Shown here: in pieces, positions 53,007 to 62,529 of the stretch
How the letters are laid out: every line of letters starts with the position of its first letter
Position numbering within the stretch: position 1 is the stretch's first letter
The notes under the pieces: generated by a model
What the model was told of the DNA's origin: nothing
Databases searched by the model: none
Seen by the model: only the letters and a program-made list of their open reading frames with translations
NCBI GenBank assembly: GCA_964035575.1
Contig: OZ037906.1
Span: 310,001 to 374,000, forward strand
Reading direction: 5' to 3'
DNA length: 64,000 bases
DNA from: Rhynchopus sp. YZ270_cl-10
Lineage: Eukaryota; Euglenozoa; Diplonemea; Diplonemida; Diplonemidae
Program-made: the position numbers and the translations under genes

Positions 53007-55184
53007 GATAAAAGCAAGTACAAAAGGAGGGGGAAAACCCCCGCTTTCCCTTTGGAATGAGGTGGAAAGAGGGGGAAGGAGAGGGGAGGAGAGAGAGGGG
53101 GAAAATGTAAAGATTTCGTTTTTTTTTTTGTTTCTGAAAAAAAAAGGATTCCCTTCCTGATGGACGAAAAATAGCTTTTTTTTATGAATATGAGTGACAA
53201 AAGAGGAGGGGGGTTTTTTTTTCTTCTTTTTTTTGGGATGGTGTGAATACCGAGGGGAATTTGTCCTTGGGGTCCGATAACAAAACACAATACACTCTTC
53301 AACACAACAACGTATTATGGTATGCCCCCAATGAAAAAAAAAAGGACTTTTTTGAAGAAAAAACACAAAAAATCGCAAGAAAATCAGCAAAATTGCCGTG
53401 CGGAATACAAAAAAATAAAACACATGCCCCATTTGGTTTAAAACGCGACTTCAGAGAGAAGACTCGCATGAGATCAAAAAGGTAGTGCAGGGTAACAAAT
53501 CCCTATGTAACCGCACAAAAGGCTGGATGATGAATTCCTGCTTGGGGGGGAAAATATAAAAAAAAGGGAAAAGAGAGGAAGCTTGATTGAATTAGTCTAA
53601 AGGTGACCATACAATCAATAGAGATAGAAAATAAATCATATGCCTTGTGTGGCGTACCCCCTATCTACCCAAGCGGAACGTGCTTAGTAAGTTTAGGGAT
53701 TTAAATAAATAAAAAAAAAACACATAACCTCGTGGAAAACAAGCCGATTGGCTGCATCGGTGTGGGTGCAAATAAAGACATCATGCATTCACATTCAAAA
53801 AAAAAAAATGAAAAGTTTCTTTTTTTGGACACTTTCAATTTAAGATACAACTGTGAAAACAAAATAATGCACAAACCAGACAATGTTGCCAGCAGAATAC
53901 CTCTGCGCTGTGTACAAAAAAAAACATAAAAAAAGATGCCTCACCCAATATTTTTTTTTTCCCCTTTCCCTCCGGAAAGGAAAATAAAAACGCAGGTGAC
54001 TAGAACATTAAAAGAACGTAGGAAAAAAAAATTTGAAAGATGATTGTAACCTTAGAAGGATACACATCTTTCATAATGTTGAATGCACAAAAAAATGGAC
54101 ATCAACAAGAACAAAAAAAAACATGATCAAAAAATAAAATAAAAAAAGTGATGAAAACAAAAAAAAAAAAAAATGCGATGTAGAAATCTGGTACATCGGA
54201 TGTTTCATTCAAAAAAAAAAGAAAAAAAGGGTTTCTGAAATCCACAATAGTAAACTCAACGGATGCAGGCACAGTGTACCCTGCAGCCGGTGCAAAGGGA
54301 AAAAAACAGTGTTTTTGTAAAGGTTCCTCTCCTTTTTAATTCCGGGGAATTGAAAGACAAGAGAAAATCTGCCAATTATTGAATTTTTCCAGACCTGCAG
54401 TATGGAGTGAAAAGAAAATATGTATGTAAACATGAAAAACAAGATTTCTAAGGTAAGCAGCCAGCTCCGTCAAAAAAAAATATGAAAAATGGGGTTTGGA
54501 GAGAAAGTCAAGTAAAGGATATGACTTTAGGAAACGTGCAGCAATTACCCTCGTACAGGTTGTGACTTGCCTCTATTAACCAAAGCAACCTGAATTGTTC
54601 AGAATGAAACTTTAATGAATATTGGTTCGACACAAGACTACTGATTTGGGTGAGTGCCGCCCCACTATCGAAAAAATAGCAAAAAAAAAAAGAGAGGTTG
54701 AAAGTGCAAACGTCTCACCGTGCATCGGCGGGAGGAGGCACTGACAAAAAAGAAAAAAAGAAAAAAAAGGGGAGCGGTTCGGGAAGGGTAGAAAATTAGC
54801 ATCCGGACTTTGCTGCCGAACGCAATATTTCGCCCCATCACCAAAACACAAAAAACGAAGCATGGCATACTGTCTGAGATATTTGGGTGGAAACAAATAA
54901 AACTTTGCAAAAAATAAAAATAAAATATAAAAGCTTTTCAATAGCTCTCCTTGTAAGCTACATAAACACACCGAGGGGTGCGGAGGAAGACTATTCTATC
55001 CTCTCTCTCTCCCCCTGACAACCAATAAAAAAGTAACTGCATCACGCCGCACTGGGGGGAGCAATTTGCTTTTTTTTTTTGTGTCGTCACCTTGTTTACA
55101 TAGACAAAAAAAAAAGGCGATATGCGTGAAAATAGATGTTCGTTCAGTGTGTTCATTGTCATTTGACATGGTTCTACTATTCTT
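53007..55184. other. A-rich intergenic region, no gene seen
   Basis: Mostly A-runs and short AT-rich sequence with no protein-like ORF. A SINE A fragment is at 54696-54745. A CGGATGCAGGCACAGTG piece near 54258 recalls SINE B. Confidence 0.5.
54696..54745 (-). repeat. Fragment of SINE family A
   Basis: GGTTGAAAGTGCAAACGTC then TCACCGTGCATCGGCGGGAG. Only the tail end is kept. Confidence 0.5.
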
Positions 55185-58100
55185 CTATGTACAGGTAATG
55201 TCACCAAAATCGAAGAACGTTCCGAAGTTCGCTGAGGAAGAAAGAACAAAGACGACGTCGCCGCTGAAGCTGTAGGTGGCACCCTGCTGGAGAACGGTCA
55301 TGACGTTGTCCGCGTCATACATCTCGACGGGGCCGGGGCTTTCAGAATCAAATTTCATCTGGGTGGTGCCTGCGCAAGTGGTGAAGCGCCAGCAGTAGTT
55401 GGCCCAGGGGTAGGTCATGTCGGGCTGGGGGAACTCGTACCACATCCCTGTAATATCCACAGCAGTGCCCCCACTGCACGCAGAGTGTGTAGGTGCCGGT
55501 GTCGGTGGTGCGTTCGTAGGGGCAGCAGTGCTCAAACACGTTGGTGTGACATGGAGCAGAGAGTCGTCTGGGTCGGTGATCGTGAACACAACGGAGCCTA
55601 CGTGCGATGTGATCGAGTTCGATGCGGTAATGACCGTCGTCTTGAAGCCACTGCCGTCAGCCTCGTAGACAGTCATGCCGCCGGTCTCGTGCTCGTAGTC
55701 AAGCTGCGTCATCCAGTCGCAGACAACCCTGAAGCAGTACGGTCCCTGTGCGGAAGGGTACTCATCAGGGTACCACAGCTCGCCAGTCAGCTCCACCAGC
55801 GTTGAGGCATGGCACACATCGGGGTAGCCCTCAGGCACGGGGGCGTTTGTGGGTGCAATCGTGTCCGGTGGGTTGGTGGCAGGTGCATCAGTGGTGGCGC
55901 ACGACCAGCCGAAGTTGAAGGACGGGATCACATCAGGAAGGGTCACGTGGATGATGACATTGCCAGGGTAGTACTTCGTGCCAACTGCGGTGACGGTGTC
56001 GATGAGCGTGCCTGCCTCGTTGTAGATGGAGAAGGTCTGTCCACCCACGCCATTGAAGGTGAACTTCGAGAGCGAACCTGCACTGCACACGGCGTACCTC
56101 CAGCAGTGCACACCACCCACAGAGAGGAAGTCAGACCACAGCCACTCATCATCAATACCAATGTCTCCAGAAGTTCCGAAGCACACGTCTGGGTAGCCAG
56201 GGGGTGCAGGTGCGTTTGTGGGTGCAATCGTGTCCGGTGGGTTGGTGGCAGGTGCGTCAGTGGTGGCGCATGACCAGCCGAAGTTGAAGGACGGGATCAC
56301 ATCAGGAAGGGTCACGTGGATGATGACATTGCCAGGGTAGTACTTCGTGCCAACTGCGGTGACGGTGTCGATGAGCGTGCCTGCCTCGTTGTAGATGGAG
56401 AAGGTCTGTCCGCCCACGCCATTGAAGGTGAACTTCGAGAGGGAACCTGCACTGCACACAGCGTACCTCCAGCAGTGCACACCACCCACAGAGAGGAAGT
56501 CAGACCACAGCCACTCGTCATCAATACCAATGTCTCCAGAAGTTCCGAAGCACACGTCTGGGTAGCCAGGGGGTGCAGGTGCGTTCGTGGGTGCAATTGT
56601 GTCCGGTGGGTTGGTGGCAGGTGCGTCAGTGGTGGCGCACGACCAGCCGAAGTTGAAGGACGGGATCACATCAGGAAGGGTCACGTGGATGATGACATTG
56701 CCAGGGTAGTACTTCGTGCCAACTGCAGTGACGGTGTCGATGAGCGTGCCTGCCTCGTTGTAGATGGAGAAGGTCTGTCCACCCACGCCATTGAAGGTGA
56801 ACTTCGAGAGCGAACCTGCACTGCACACGGCGTACCTCCAGCAGTACGCACCGCCCACAGAGAGGGAGTCAGACCACAGCCACTCGTCGTCAACACCAAT
56901 GTCTCCAGAAGTTCCGAAGCACACATCTGGGTAGCCAGGAGGTGCGGGTGCGTTCGTGGGTGCAATCGTGTCCGGTGGGTTGGTGGCAGGTGCGTCAGTG
57001 GTGGCGCACGACCAGCCGAAGTTGAAGGACGGGATCACATCAGGAAGGGTCACGTGGATAATGACGTTGCCAAGGTAGTACTTCGTGCCAACTGCGGTGA
57101 CGGTGTCGATGAGCGTGCCTGCCTCGTTGTAGATGGAGAAAGTCTGTCCGCCCACGCCATTGAAGGTGAACTTCGAGAGCGAACCTGCACTGCACACAGC
57201 GTACCTCCAGCAGTGCACACCGCCCACGGAGAGGGAGTCAGACCACAGCCACTCATCATCAATACCGATGTCTCCAGAAGTTCCGAAGCACACATCTGGG
57301 TAGCCAGGAGGTGCGGGTGCGTTCGTGGGTGCAATCGTGTCCGGTGGGTTGGTGGCAGGTGCGTCAGTGGTGGCGCACGACCAACCGAAGTTGAAGGACG
57401 GGATCACATCAGGAAGGGTCACGTGGATAATGACGTTGCCAGGGTAGTACTTCGTGCCAACTGCGGTGACGGTGTCGATGAGCGTGCCTGCCTCGTTGTA
57501 GATGGAGAAGGTCTGTCCACCCACGCCATTGAAGGTGAACTTCGAGAGCGAACCTGCACTGCACACAGCGTACCTCCAGCAGTACGCACCGCCCACGGAG
57601 AGGGAGTCAGACCACAGCCACTCATCATCAATACCAATGTCTCCAGAAGTTCCGAAGCACACATCTGGGTAGCCAGGAGGTGCGGGTGCGTTCGTGGGTG
57701 CAATCGTGTCCGGTGGGTTGGTTGCTGGCGGGTCAGTTGCCGGTGGGTTCGTGGCAGGAGGGTTGGTGGCAGGTGCATCAGTGGTGGCGCACGACCAACC
57801 GAAGTTGAAGGACGGGATCACATCAGGAAGGGTCACGTGGATAATGACGTTGCCAGGGTAGTACTTCGTGCCAACTGCGGTGACGGTGTCGATGAGCGTG
57901 CCTGCCTCGTTGTAGATGGAGAAGGTCTGTCCGCCCACGCCATTGAAGGTGAACTTCGAGAGGGAACCTGCACTGCACACAGCGTACCTCCAGCAGTACG
58001 CACCACCCACAGAGAGGGAGTCAGACCACAGCCACTCGTCGTCAATACCGATGTCTCCAGAAGTTCCGAAGCACACATCTGGGTAGCCAGGAGGTGCGGG

Positions 58101-59516
58101 TGCGTTCGTGGGTGCAATCGTGTCCGGTGGGTTGGTGGCAGGTGCGTCAGTGGTGGCGCACGACCAGCCGAAGTTGAAGGACGGGATCACATCAGGAAGG
58201 GTCACGTGGATAATGACGTTGCCAGGGTAGTACTTCGTGCCAACTGCGGTGACGGTGTCGATGAGCGTGCCTGCCTCGTTGTAGATGGAGAAGGTCTGTC
58301 CACCCACGCCATTGAAGGTGAACTTCGAGAGCGAACCTGCACTGCACACGGCGTACCTCCAGCAGTGCACACCACCCACGGAGAGGGAGTCAGACCACAG
58401 CCACTCATCATCAATACCGATGTCTCCAGAAGTTCCGAAGCACACATCTGGGTAGCCAGGAGGTGCAGGTGCGTTCGTGGGTGCAATCGTGTCCGGTGGG
58501 TTGGTTGCCGGAGGGTCCGTTGCTGGTGGGTTCGTGGCAGGAGGGTTCGTTGCAGGTGGGTCAGTAGCAGGCGGGTTCGTGGCAGGAGGGTCAGTGGCGG
58601 GCGGGTTCGTGGCAGGTGGGTTGGTTGCCGGAGGGTCCGTGGCCGGTGGGTTCGTTGCAGGTGGGTCAGTAGCAGGAGCATCGGTCGCCGGTGCAGCGGA
58701 TGTGTGCTGAGCACCACAGGTGTGTGACACCACAAACCCTGTCTCCTGGATTGCATAGTCACTGACGAACTGCAGCAGCACGTGCCCCGCAACAGACACC
58801 ACGAAGGGCGACAGCGGCCCGGACATCTCCTTCACGACTGCGGGTGTGCTGCCCTCATACTGCGACACAGTCAACACGTCGTAGTGCAGCTCCGTCTCGA
58901 AGGCGGTGAAGGACAACCCCACTACGCCGTCGCACTGCACCAACCAGCACACGTTCTCGTTTGCCACGTAACCCAGATGACTGATGCTGCCGTCCTCATG
59001 CATGACGTTCCTCTCAACACACGACTCTGGGAACTGCACCAACGACGGGGTATACGTCGGGGGTGCGGGCGTAGGCACATTCGAGGTCGGGGCCGCTGTG
59101 CCGCAGACGAAGGTGAGATCGAATCCCGTCTTCTCGACACTACGGTCACTGACAAAGCGGAAGACGACGTCCCCTTCGTAGGAGATGGGGCCCTCCTCGC
59201 TGATGTCACCCGACATCTGCGTGTCGCGCGTGTAGTACTGCGACCCCTTGCGGGAGTACGTCTCCACAAAGTCGCTTCCTTCCTCAGTGTCGACACGGTC
59301 CCACGTCACCGTCACCGAAGTCTCGCAAGAAAACCGCCAGCAGCGGTTCTCATTCGGCTCGTACCTCCACCGATGAGTGCGGATCCCAGGGTAGCTCAGC
59401 TCCCCAATGGTGTCCGTCACCACCACTTTCTCACCCCGTCTGCACTCATACGGGAATCCTTCTCCACGTACCGACGACACCGCCAGCACTGCGCACACAG
59501 ACAATAAAACACGCAT
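55185..59516 (-). CDS. Large secreted protein with CUB-like modules and seven 123-aa tandem repeats
   Basis: A 1443-aa protein. The signal peptide is MRVLLSVCAVLAVSSVRG, which fixes the start at 59516. Two N-terminal modules (about 20-145 and 165-290) look CUB-like, with FVETYSRKGSQY, DVVFRFVSDRSVEKTGFDLT and HVLLQFVSDYAIQETGF. A Pro/Thr/Asp/Asn linker follows (PPATDPPATNPPA...). Then come seven near-identical repeats of 123 aa (369 bp) beginning YPDVCFGTSGDIG, each with CWRYAVCSAGS and ending FNFGWSC. They differ in a few positions (HCW or YCW, SDS or SDF). Two diverged modules close the protein (CFRVVCDWMTQLDY, CWRFTTCAGTTQMKF). Each module has four Cys in fixed places. No membrane anchor is visible. 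It is probably a secreted or matrix adhesin. No introns. Confidence 0.9.
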   Translation of the reverse strand: MRVLLSVCAVLAVSSVRGEGFPYECRRGEKVVVTDTIGELSYPGIRTHRWRYEPNENRCWRFSCETSVTVTWDRVDTEEGSDFVETYSRKGSQYYTRDTQMSGDISEEGPISYEGDVVFRFVSDRSVEKTGFDLTFVCGTAAPTSNVPTPAPPTYTPSLVQFPESCVERNVMHEDGSISHLGYVANENVCWLVQCDGVVGLSFTAFETELHYDVLTVSQYEGSTPAVVKEMSGPLSPFVVSVAGHVLLQFVSDYAIQETGFVVSHTCGAQHTSAAPATDAPATDPPATNPPATDPPATNPPATNPPATDPPATNPPATDPPATNPPATNPPATDPPATNPPDTIAPTNAPAPPGYPDVCFGTSGDIGIDDEWLWSDSLSVGGVHCWRYAVCSAGSLSKFTFNGVGGQTFSIYNEAGTLIDTVTAVGTKYYPGNVIIHVTLPDVIPSFNFGWSCATTDAPATNPPDTIAPTNAPAPPGYPDVCFGTSGDIGIDDEWLWSDSLSVGGAYCWRYAVCSAGSLSKFTFNGVGGQTFSIYNEAGTLIDTVTAVGTKYYPGNVIIHVTLPDVIPSFNFGWSCATTDAPATNPPATNPPATDPPATNPPDTIAPTNAPAPPGYPDVCFGTSGDIGIDDEWLWSDSLSVGGAYCWRYAVCSAGSLSKFTFNGVGGQTFSIYNEAGTLIDTVTAVGTKYYPGNVIIHVTLPDVIPSFNFGWSCATTDAPATNPPDTIAPTNAPAPPGYPDVCFGTSGDIGIDDEWLWSDSLSVGGVHCWRYAVCSAGSLSKFTFNGVGGQTFSIYNEAGTLIDTVTAVGTKYYLGNVIIHVTLPDVIPSFNFGWSCATTDAPATNPPDTIAPTNAPAPPGYPDVCFGTSGDIGVDDEWLWSDSLSVGGAYCWRYAVCSAGSLSKFTFNGVGGQTFSIYNEAGTLIDTVTAVGTKYYPGNVIIHVTLPDVIPSFNFGWSCATTDAPATNPPDTIAPTNAPAPPGYPDVCFGTSGDIGIDDEWLWSDFLSVGGVHCWRYAVCSAGSLSKFTFNGVGGQTFSIYNEAGTLIDTVTAVGTKYYPGNVIIHVTLPDVIPSFNFGWSCATTDAPATNPPDTIAPTNAPAPPGYPDVCFGTSGDIGIDDEWLWSDFLSVGGVHCWRYAVCSAGSLSKFTFNGVGGQTFSIYNEAGTLIDTVTAVGTKYYPGNVIIHVTLPDVIPSFNFGWSCATTDAPATNPPDTIAPTNAPVPEGYPDVCHASTLVELTGELWYPDEYPSAQGPYCFRVVCDWMTQLDYEHETGGMTVYEADGSGFKTTVITASNSITSHVGSVVFTITDPDDSLLHVTPTCLSTAAPTNAPPTPAPTHSACSGGTAVDITGMWYEFPQPDMTYPWANYCWRFTTCAGTTQMKFDSESPGPVEMYDADNVMTVLQQGATYSFSGDVVFVLSSSANFGTFFDFGDITCT
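56206..58530 (-). repeat. 369-bp tandem repeats within the large secreted gene
   Basis: Seven head-to-tail 369-bp units, one of them extended by an extra ATNPPATDPP linker of about 45 bp near 57725-57775. Units are about 97-99% identical, indicating recent expansion or gene conversion. Confidence 0.9.
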
Positions 59517-59861
59517 AGTGAAAATATCGCCAAGGGTTGTGTCAGATAGATAGTTCTGCGGTGTTTGAGGAGTGGAGGGTGATGCATTCAAAACGGGTGT
59601 GGAAAGGAGAGGAAAAGAGTGGAAAGGCATTTTGTGTGCCAAAAGGGGGGGATTGGACGGTATTTCTTTTCTTTTTTCTACTCAAGAGTTATTGGCTTCT
59701 TCTTTGGGCATCTTTGTGGAAATCAAAAAACACCCATTTACACACAGCATCGCGAATTAAACATCCCCCCCCGACCACCACGAAAGACACGAGCCTCTCT
59801 CCCCCCACAGAGAATATTTGAATTTGTCTTTCATATAAAAACCTACAAAACTTCTCCATTT

Positions 59862-60665
59862 TCACGCCCTCCTCCCAAAGCACTGCAACACTACCTCCAA
59901 CCGAGCAACCTCTGCCGCCTCCACTACAAACCGTATCACCCCTACACACATATCCGCTGGCAGCACACCACCACCACCACCACCACCACCACCACCACCA
60001 CCACCACCACCCCTCTTCCACCCCACCCTCCGCCTCAGCCCTTTCTGTATTAATGCAAAGAGCACCGCCTCTTTGTAACGACTCTCGCTATTCACGGTGA
60101 GGGCAGTTTTAAGACTAGAGAAAACATGCCGTTTTGTTGCCTCCGGGTGAATCATCAGAACGGAACGGGAGACGATAAACGCACCCTCAAGGACATCCTG
60201 AACAAAACGATGCCAGGTTGCAAAGAGGTCACTCCGGGGCGTCTCCCTTGCAGACTCCCCTGCAAGCCGCCAGGGGAGGCGCGCCGTGCACCAATCTATC
60301 CCTGACAACGCTGCCTCATACGGTGCACGGTACAATCTAAATGCAGTACAGATCTCTCCAAGAAGGACCGTACATTCACCATTACTGCGTTCCCATTGCG
60401 CAATACGTTCCTTTAAAAGGCCTCCACAGAGAGAAGCGTGGTGTAAGGGGGGTGGAGGGAGTGGAGGAGGTGGGGCTACTTCGGGTGTCATTCTTGTGGC
60501 AGTGCGGGTTGTGGTGAGAACGGCGTTGGGTGGTGCATGGACTTCAATGAAAAATGAATCATTGGGAGAAGAACGCAAGGGATGAGATGAAAGGCGAGAT
60601 GGTGGATGAGTGAGTGCGGAGACCAAAAGATCTAATTTGCGATGTGGTGCATGGTGTCGGTGCAT
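59862..60665 (-). CDS. Unknown protein with a polyglycine run
   Basis: A 267-aa ORF that I do not recognise. Residues 70-200 look like a normal globular helical protein (GGLLKERIAQWERSNGECTV, LFATWHRFVQDVLEGAFIVS, SRYKEAVLFALIQKGLRRR). A run of about 17 Gly, encoded by a GGT/GTG trinucleotide array at 59966-60010, separates it from the last 35 residues (PADMCVGVIRFVVEAAEVAR). The N-terminus is Pro- and His-rich, and the true start could be the internal Met near residue 59 (MTPEVAPPPP). No signal peptide or membrane segment. Confidence 0.55.
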   Translation of the reverse strand: MHRHHAPHRKLDLLVSALTHPPSRLSSHPLRSSPNDSFFIEVHAPPNAVLTTTRTATRMTPEVAPPPPLPPPPLHHASLCGGLLKERIAQWERSNGECTVLLGEICTAFRLYRAPYEAALSGIDWCTARLPWRLAGESARETPRSDLFATWHRFVQDVLEGAFIVSRSVLMIHPEATKRHVFSSLKTALTVNSESRYKEAVLFALIQKGLRRRVGWKRGGGGGGGGGGGGGGGVLPADMCVGVIRFVVEAAEVARLEVVLQCFGRRA

Positions 60666-61224
60666 TGAGGGAGGGGGGGGGAGAGAAGAAAAAGAAAAGA
60701 AAAAGAGTTGATGAGATGAACCTAAGGCTTAGTCACCTTTAAAAAAAAAGAATAGAAACTGCTGTAAAGAGGTAGGGAGGGTAATAAAAAAGATACCCCC
60801 GCCCCACCCTGTGTAAGTAAAATTGTTAAATTGTGTTGCGTTTATTTTTTTTTGGTATCTTCTCCTGGGTGGTGGTAGTGGGGGTTGTAACAAGCAGTCG
60901 GAGGGGGAGAAGAGGAAAACAAATATCAAAAAAAAAAAATCACTTTGTTTTTTGTTGGTTTTGAACATTTGGCCTGTATCGACCATTTTCACTTTCCCCC
61001 CTTCCCCAATATCTCATAACAAAACCCTATCACATTCATGGCTTTTTTTACCACCTCCCAAATCAAAAATCCTTTTTTTTTTTTGAAAAATCGGCAACGT
61101 GTATAGACACCTCCTCTGTGATTCTCTACGCATTTTTCCTTTCAAAAATATATTAAAAAAAACCAACATGCCTCTCTCTTGGAAACACTGCAAAAAACCC
61201 CCCCTCGCTTTTTCTCCCCAAAAC
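60666..61224. other. Intergenic region, no gene seen
   Basis: Holds a short hairpin repeat at 60716-60738 just upstream of the preceding gene's start, plus A- and T-runs. Confidence 0.5.
60716..60738 (-). repeat. Short hairpin repeat (CTTAGTCACCT family), minimal copy
   Basis: GATGAACCTAAGGCTTAGTC then ACCT. The loop is almost absent, leaving CTAAG directly followed by GCTTAG. Confidence 0.6.
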
Positions 61225-62157
61225 TTACTTTCCCCCAGGAAGAATAATCCTGGAGTCCTCTTCGGAGTCGGAGTCCAAGAAATCTTCGTCTGGGGAAGTG
61301 GGTGAATCGAGACGGGGTGCTTTTGTGCGTGGCTGGGTGGTTGCAGCTTCGACTTCGTCGATGGCACGCTTTCTGGAGAGGAGGGTGGCTTTTTCTGCTT
61401 CGAGGGAGGAGATTTCCGCGTCGTTCCATGCGACTACTCGGGTGCGTAGTTCTGATCCGATTTCGCCAAGTTTTCCTTCAAAGTCGGCGCACTGCTGTAA
61501 AAACTCATCCGCAAGGTGCGACAGCTCTGCCAGCTCATCCAAAGTACCGTCTATCTCTCTGGAATACAATTTTGAGTACATCGCGTCAAACCGCCCCCTC
61601 CGCACCGTCGCTTCCTCCGCACACCCCGACGCCTCTGCCCACACCGCATCCACCACCCCCAACCCCTCATGCACCCAACCACACCTCGACCTCTCCACAC
61701 TACTATTCAACGCCTGACGAATCACACTGGTCCATTCCTTCGGGATTTCTGCCGCGCTTCCCATCGTCTCAACCAAATCGTTAACAGCACGGTGAAGATG
61801 TTGTAACTGTACAGTGTCTTGCACCTTATGTAAAATGGTCGCAATAATACGGGGAAGAATCTTTCCAATGCTTGCAGCTAAGGCTGGAGCATGTGTCCGG
61901 TTTAACAGCATAACATCGCCAGCGATGAACAGAAGCTGTGGAACTGCGGCAGGGCTTGCAGACAGGGTCTCGCGTTTCCAGACTAAGGTGATGGCAGCTT
62001 CGTGCGAGCTGTGGTACGACACCCACTCTGCAAGGTCCTGCCTTGCGTGCACAGAGTCAAGCTGTCTCAGAAGGTGTGCAAAGACATGTGTCGAGAACTG
62101 TTCTCTTTCCTTCAAATGCCGGTTGGTGGTGTCTGGTTTGTCAGGTTTTCGTTCCAT
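61225..62157 (-). CDS. CID-domain protein (RPRD1-like, RNA polymerase II tail-binding)
   Basis: A 310-aa protein. Residues about 21-130 fit the CTD-interaction domain: FSTHVFAHLLRQLDSVHARQ, LAEWVSYHSSHEAAITLVWK, QLLFIAGDVMLLNRTHAPAL and ILPRIIATILHKV. These correspond to the helices with the LLYLANDVxQNS signature in RPRD1/Rtt103/Pcf11-type proteins, with GDV for NDV. A coiled-coil region follows (about 195-265: LDELAELSHLADEFLQQCAD...ISSLEAEKATLLSRKRAIDE). The acidic tail contains DEDFLDSDSEEDS. From family knowledge, RPRD1 binds the phosphorylated polymerase tail and dimerises through its coiled coil. It would act in transcription or 3' processing together with the cyclin at 35.8 kb, though the two genes are not adjacent. 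No introns. Confidence 0.82.
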   Translation of the reverse strand: MERKPDKPDTTNRHLKEREQFSTHVFAHLLRQLDSVHARQDLAEWVSYHSSHEAAITLVWKRETLSASPAAVPQLLFIAGDVMLLNRTHAPALAASIGKILPRIIATILHKVQDTVQLQHLHRAVNDLVETMGSAAEIPKEWTSVIRQALNSSVERSRCGWVHEGLGVVDAVWAEASGCAEEATVRRGRFDAMYSKLYSREIDGTLDELAELSHLADEFLQQCADFEGKLGEIGSELRTRVVAWNDAEISSLEAEKATLLSRKRAIDEVEAATTQPRTKAPRLDSPTSPDEDFLDSDSEEDSRIILPGGK

Positions 62158-62329
62158 TTTTTTGGGGGGTAGGGTGGTGGGGAAAAAAGAAGTCTGAGGG
62201 TGGTGTTGATAATATAGGGTAGGGGCGGTGGCTGAGTTGGGTTGGGGTTAACCGTTTTTTTTAGAGTTGAGCGTCTGTGAAGAGGCTTTCTAAGCCTACC
62301 CCATTCAGGCACTCTAATCGATAGGGGAT
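62158..62329. other. Short flank before the assembly gap
   Basis: CID gene leader and unique sequence (CTTAGAAAGCCTCTTCACAG on the minus strand). It does not match the sequence after FTS in copy A, so the two sides of the gap are not a simple continuation. Confidence 0.5.
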
Positions 62330-62529
62330 NNNNNNNNNNNNNNNNNNNNNNNNNNNNNNNNNNNNNNNNNNNNNNNNNNNNNNNNNNNNNNNNNNNNNNN
62401 NNNNNNNNNNNNNNNNNNNNNNNNNNNNNNNNNNNNNNNNNNNNNNNNNNNNNNNNNNNNNNNNNNNNNNNNNNNNNNNNNNNNNNNNNNNNNNNNNNNN
62501 NNNNNNNNNNNNNNNNNNNNNNNNNNNNN
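62330..62529. other. Assembly gap (200 N)
   Basis: A run of exactly 200 N, probably of arbitrary size. It interrupts the second copy of the giant secreted gene. Confidence 0.99.

Noticed and set aside
56316-58727. 803-codon plus-strand ORF
   Set aside because: Antisense to the 369-bp repeats. Stop-free because the repeat length is a multiple of three.
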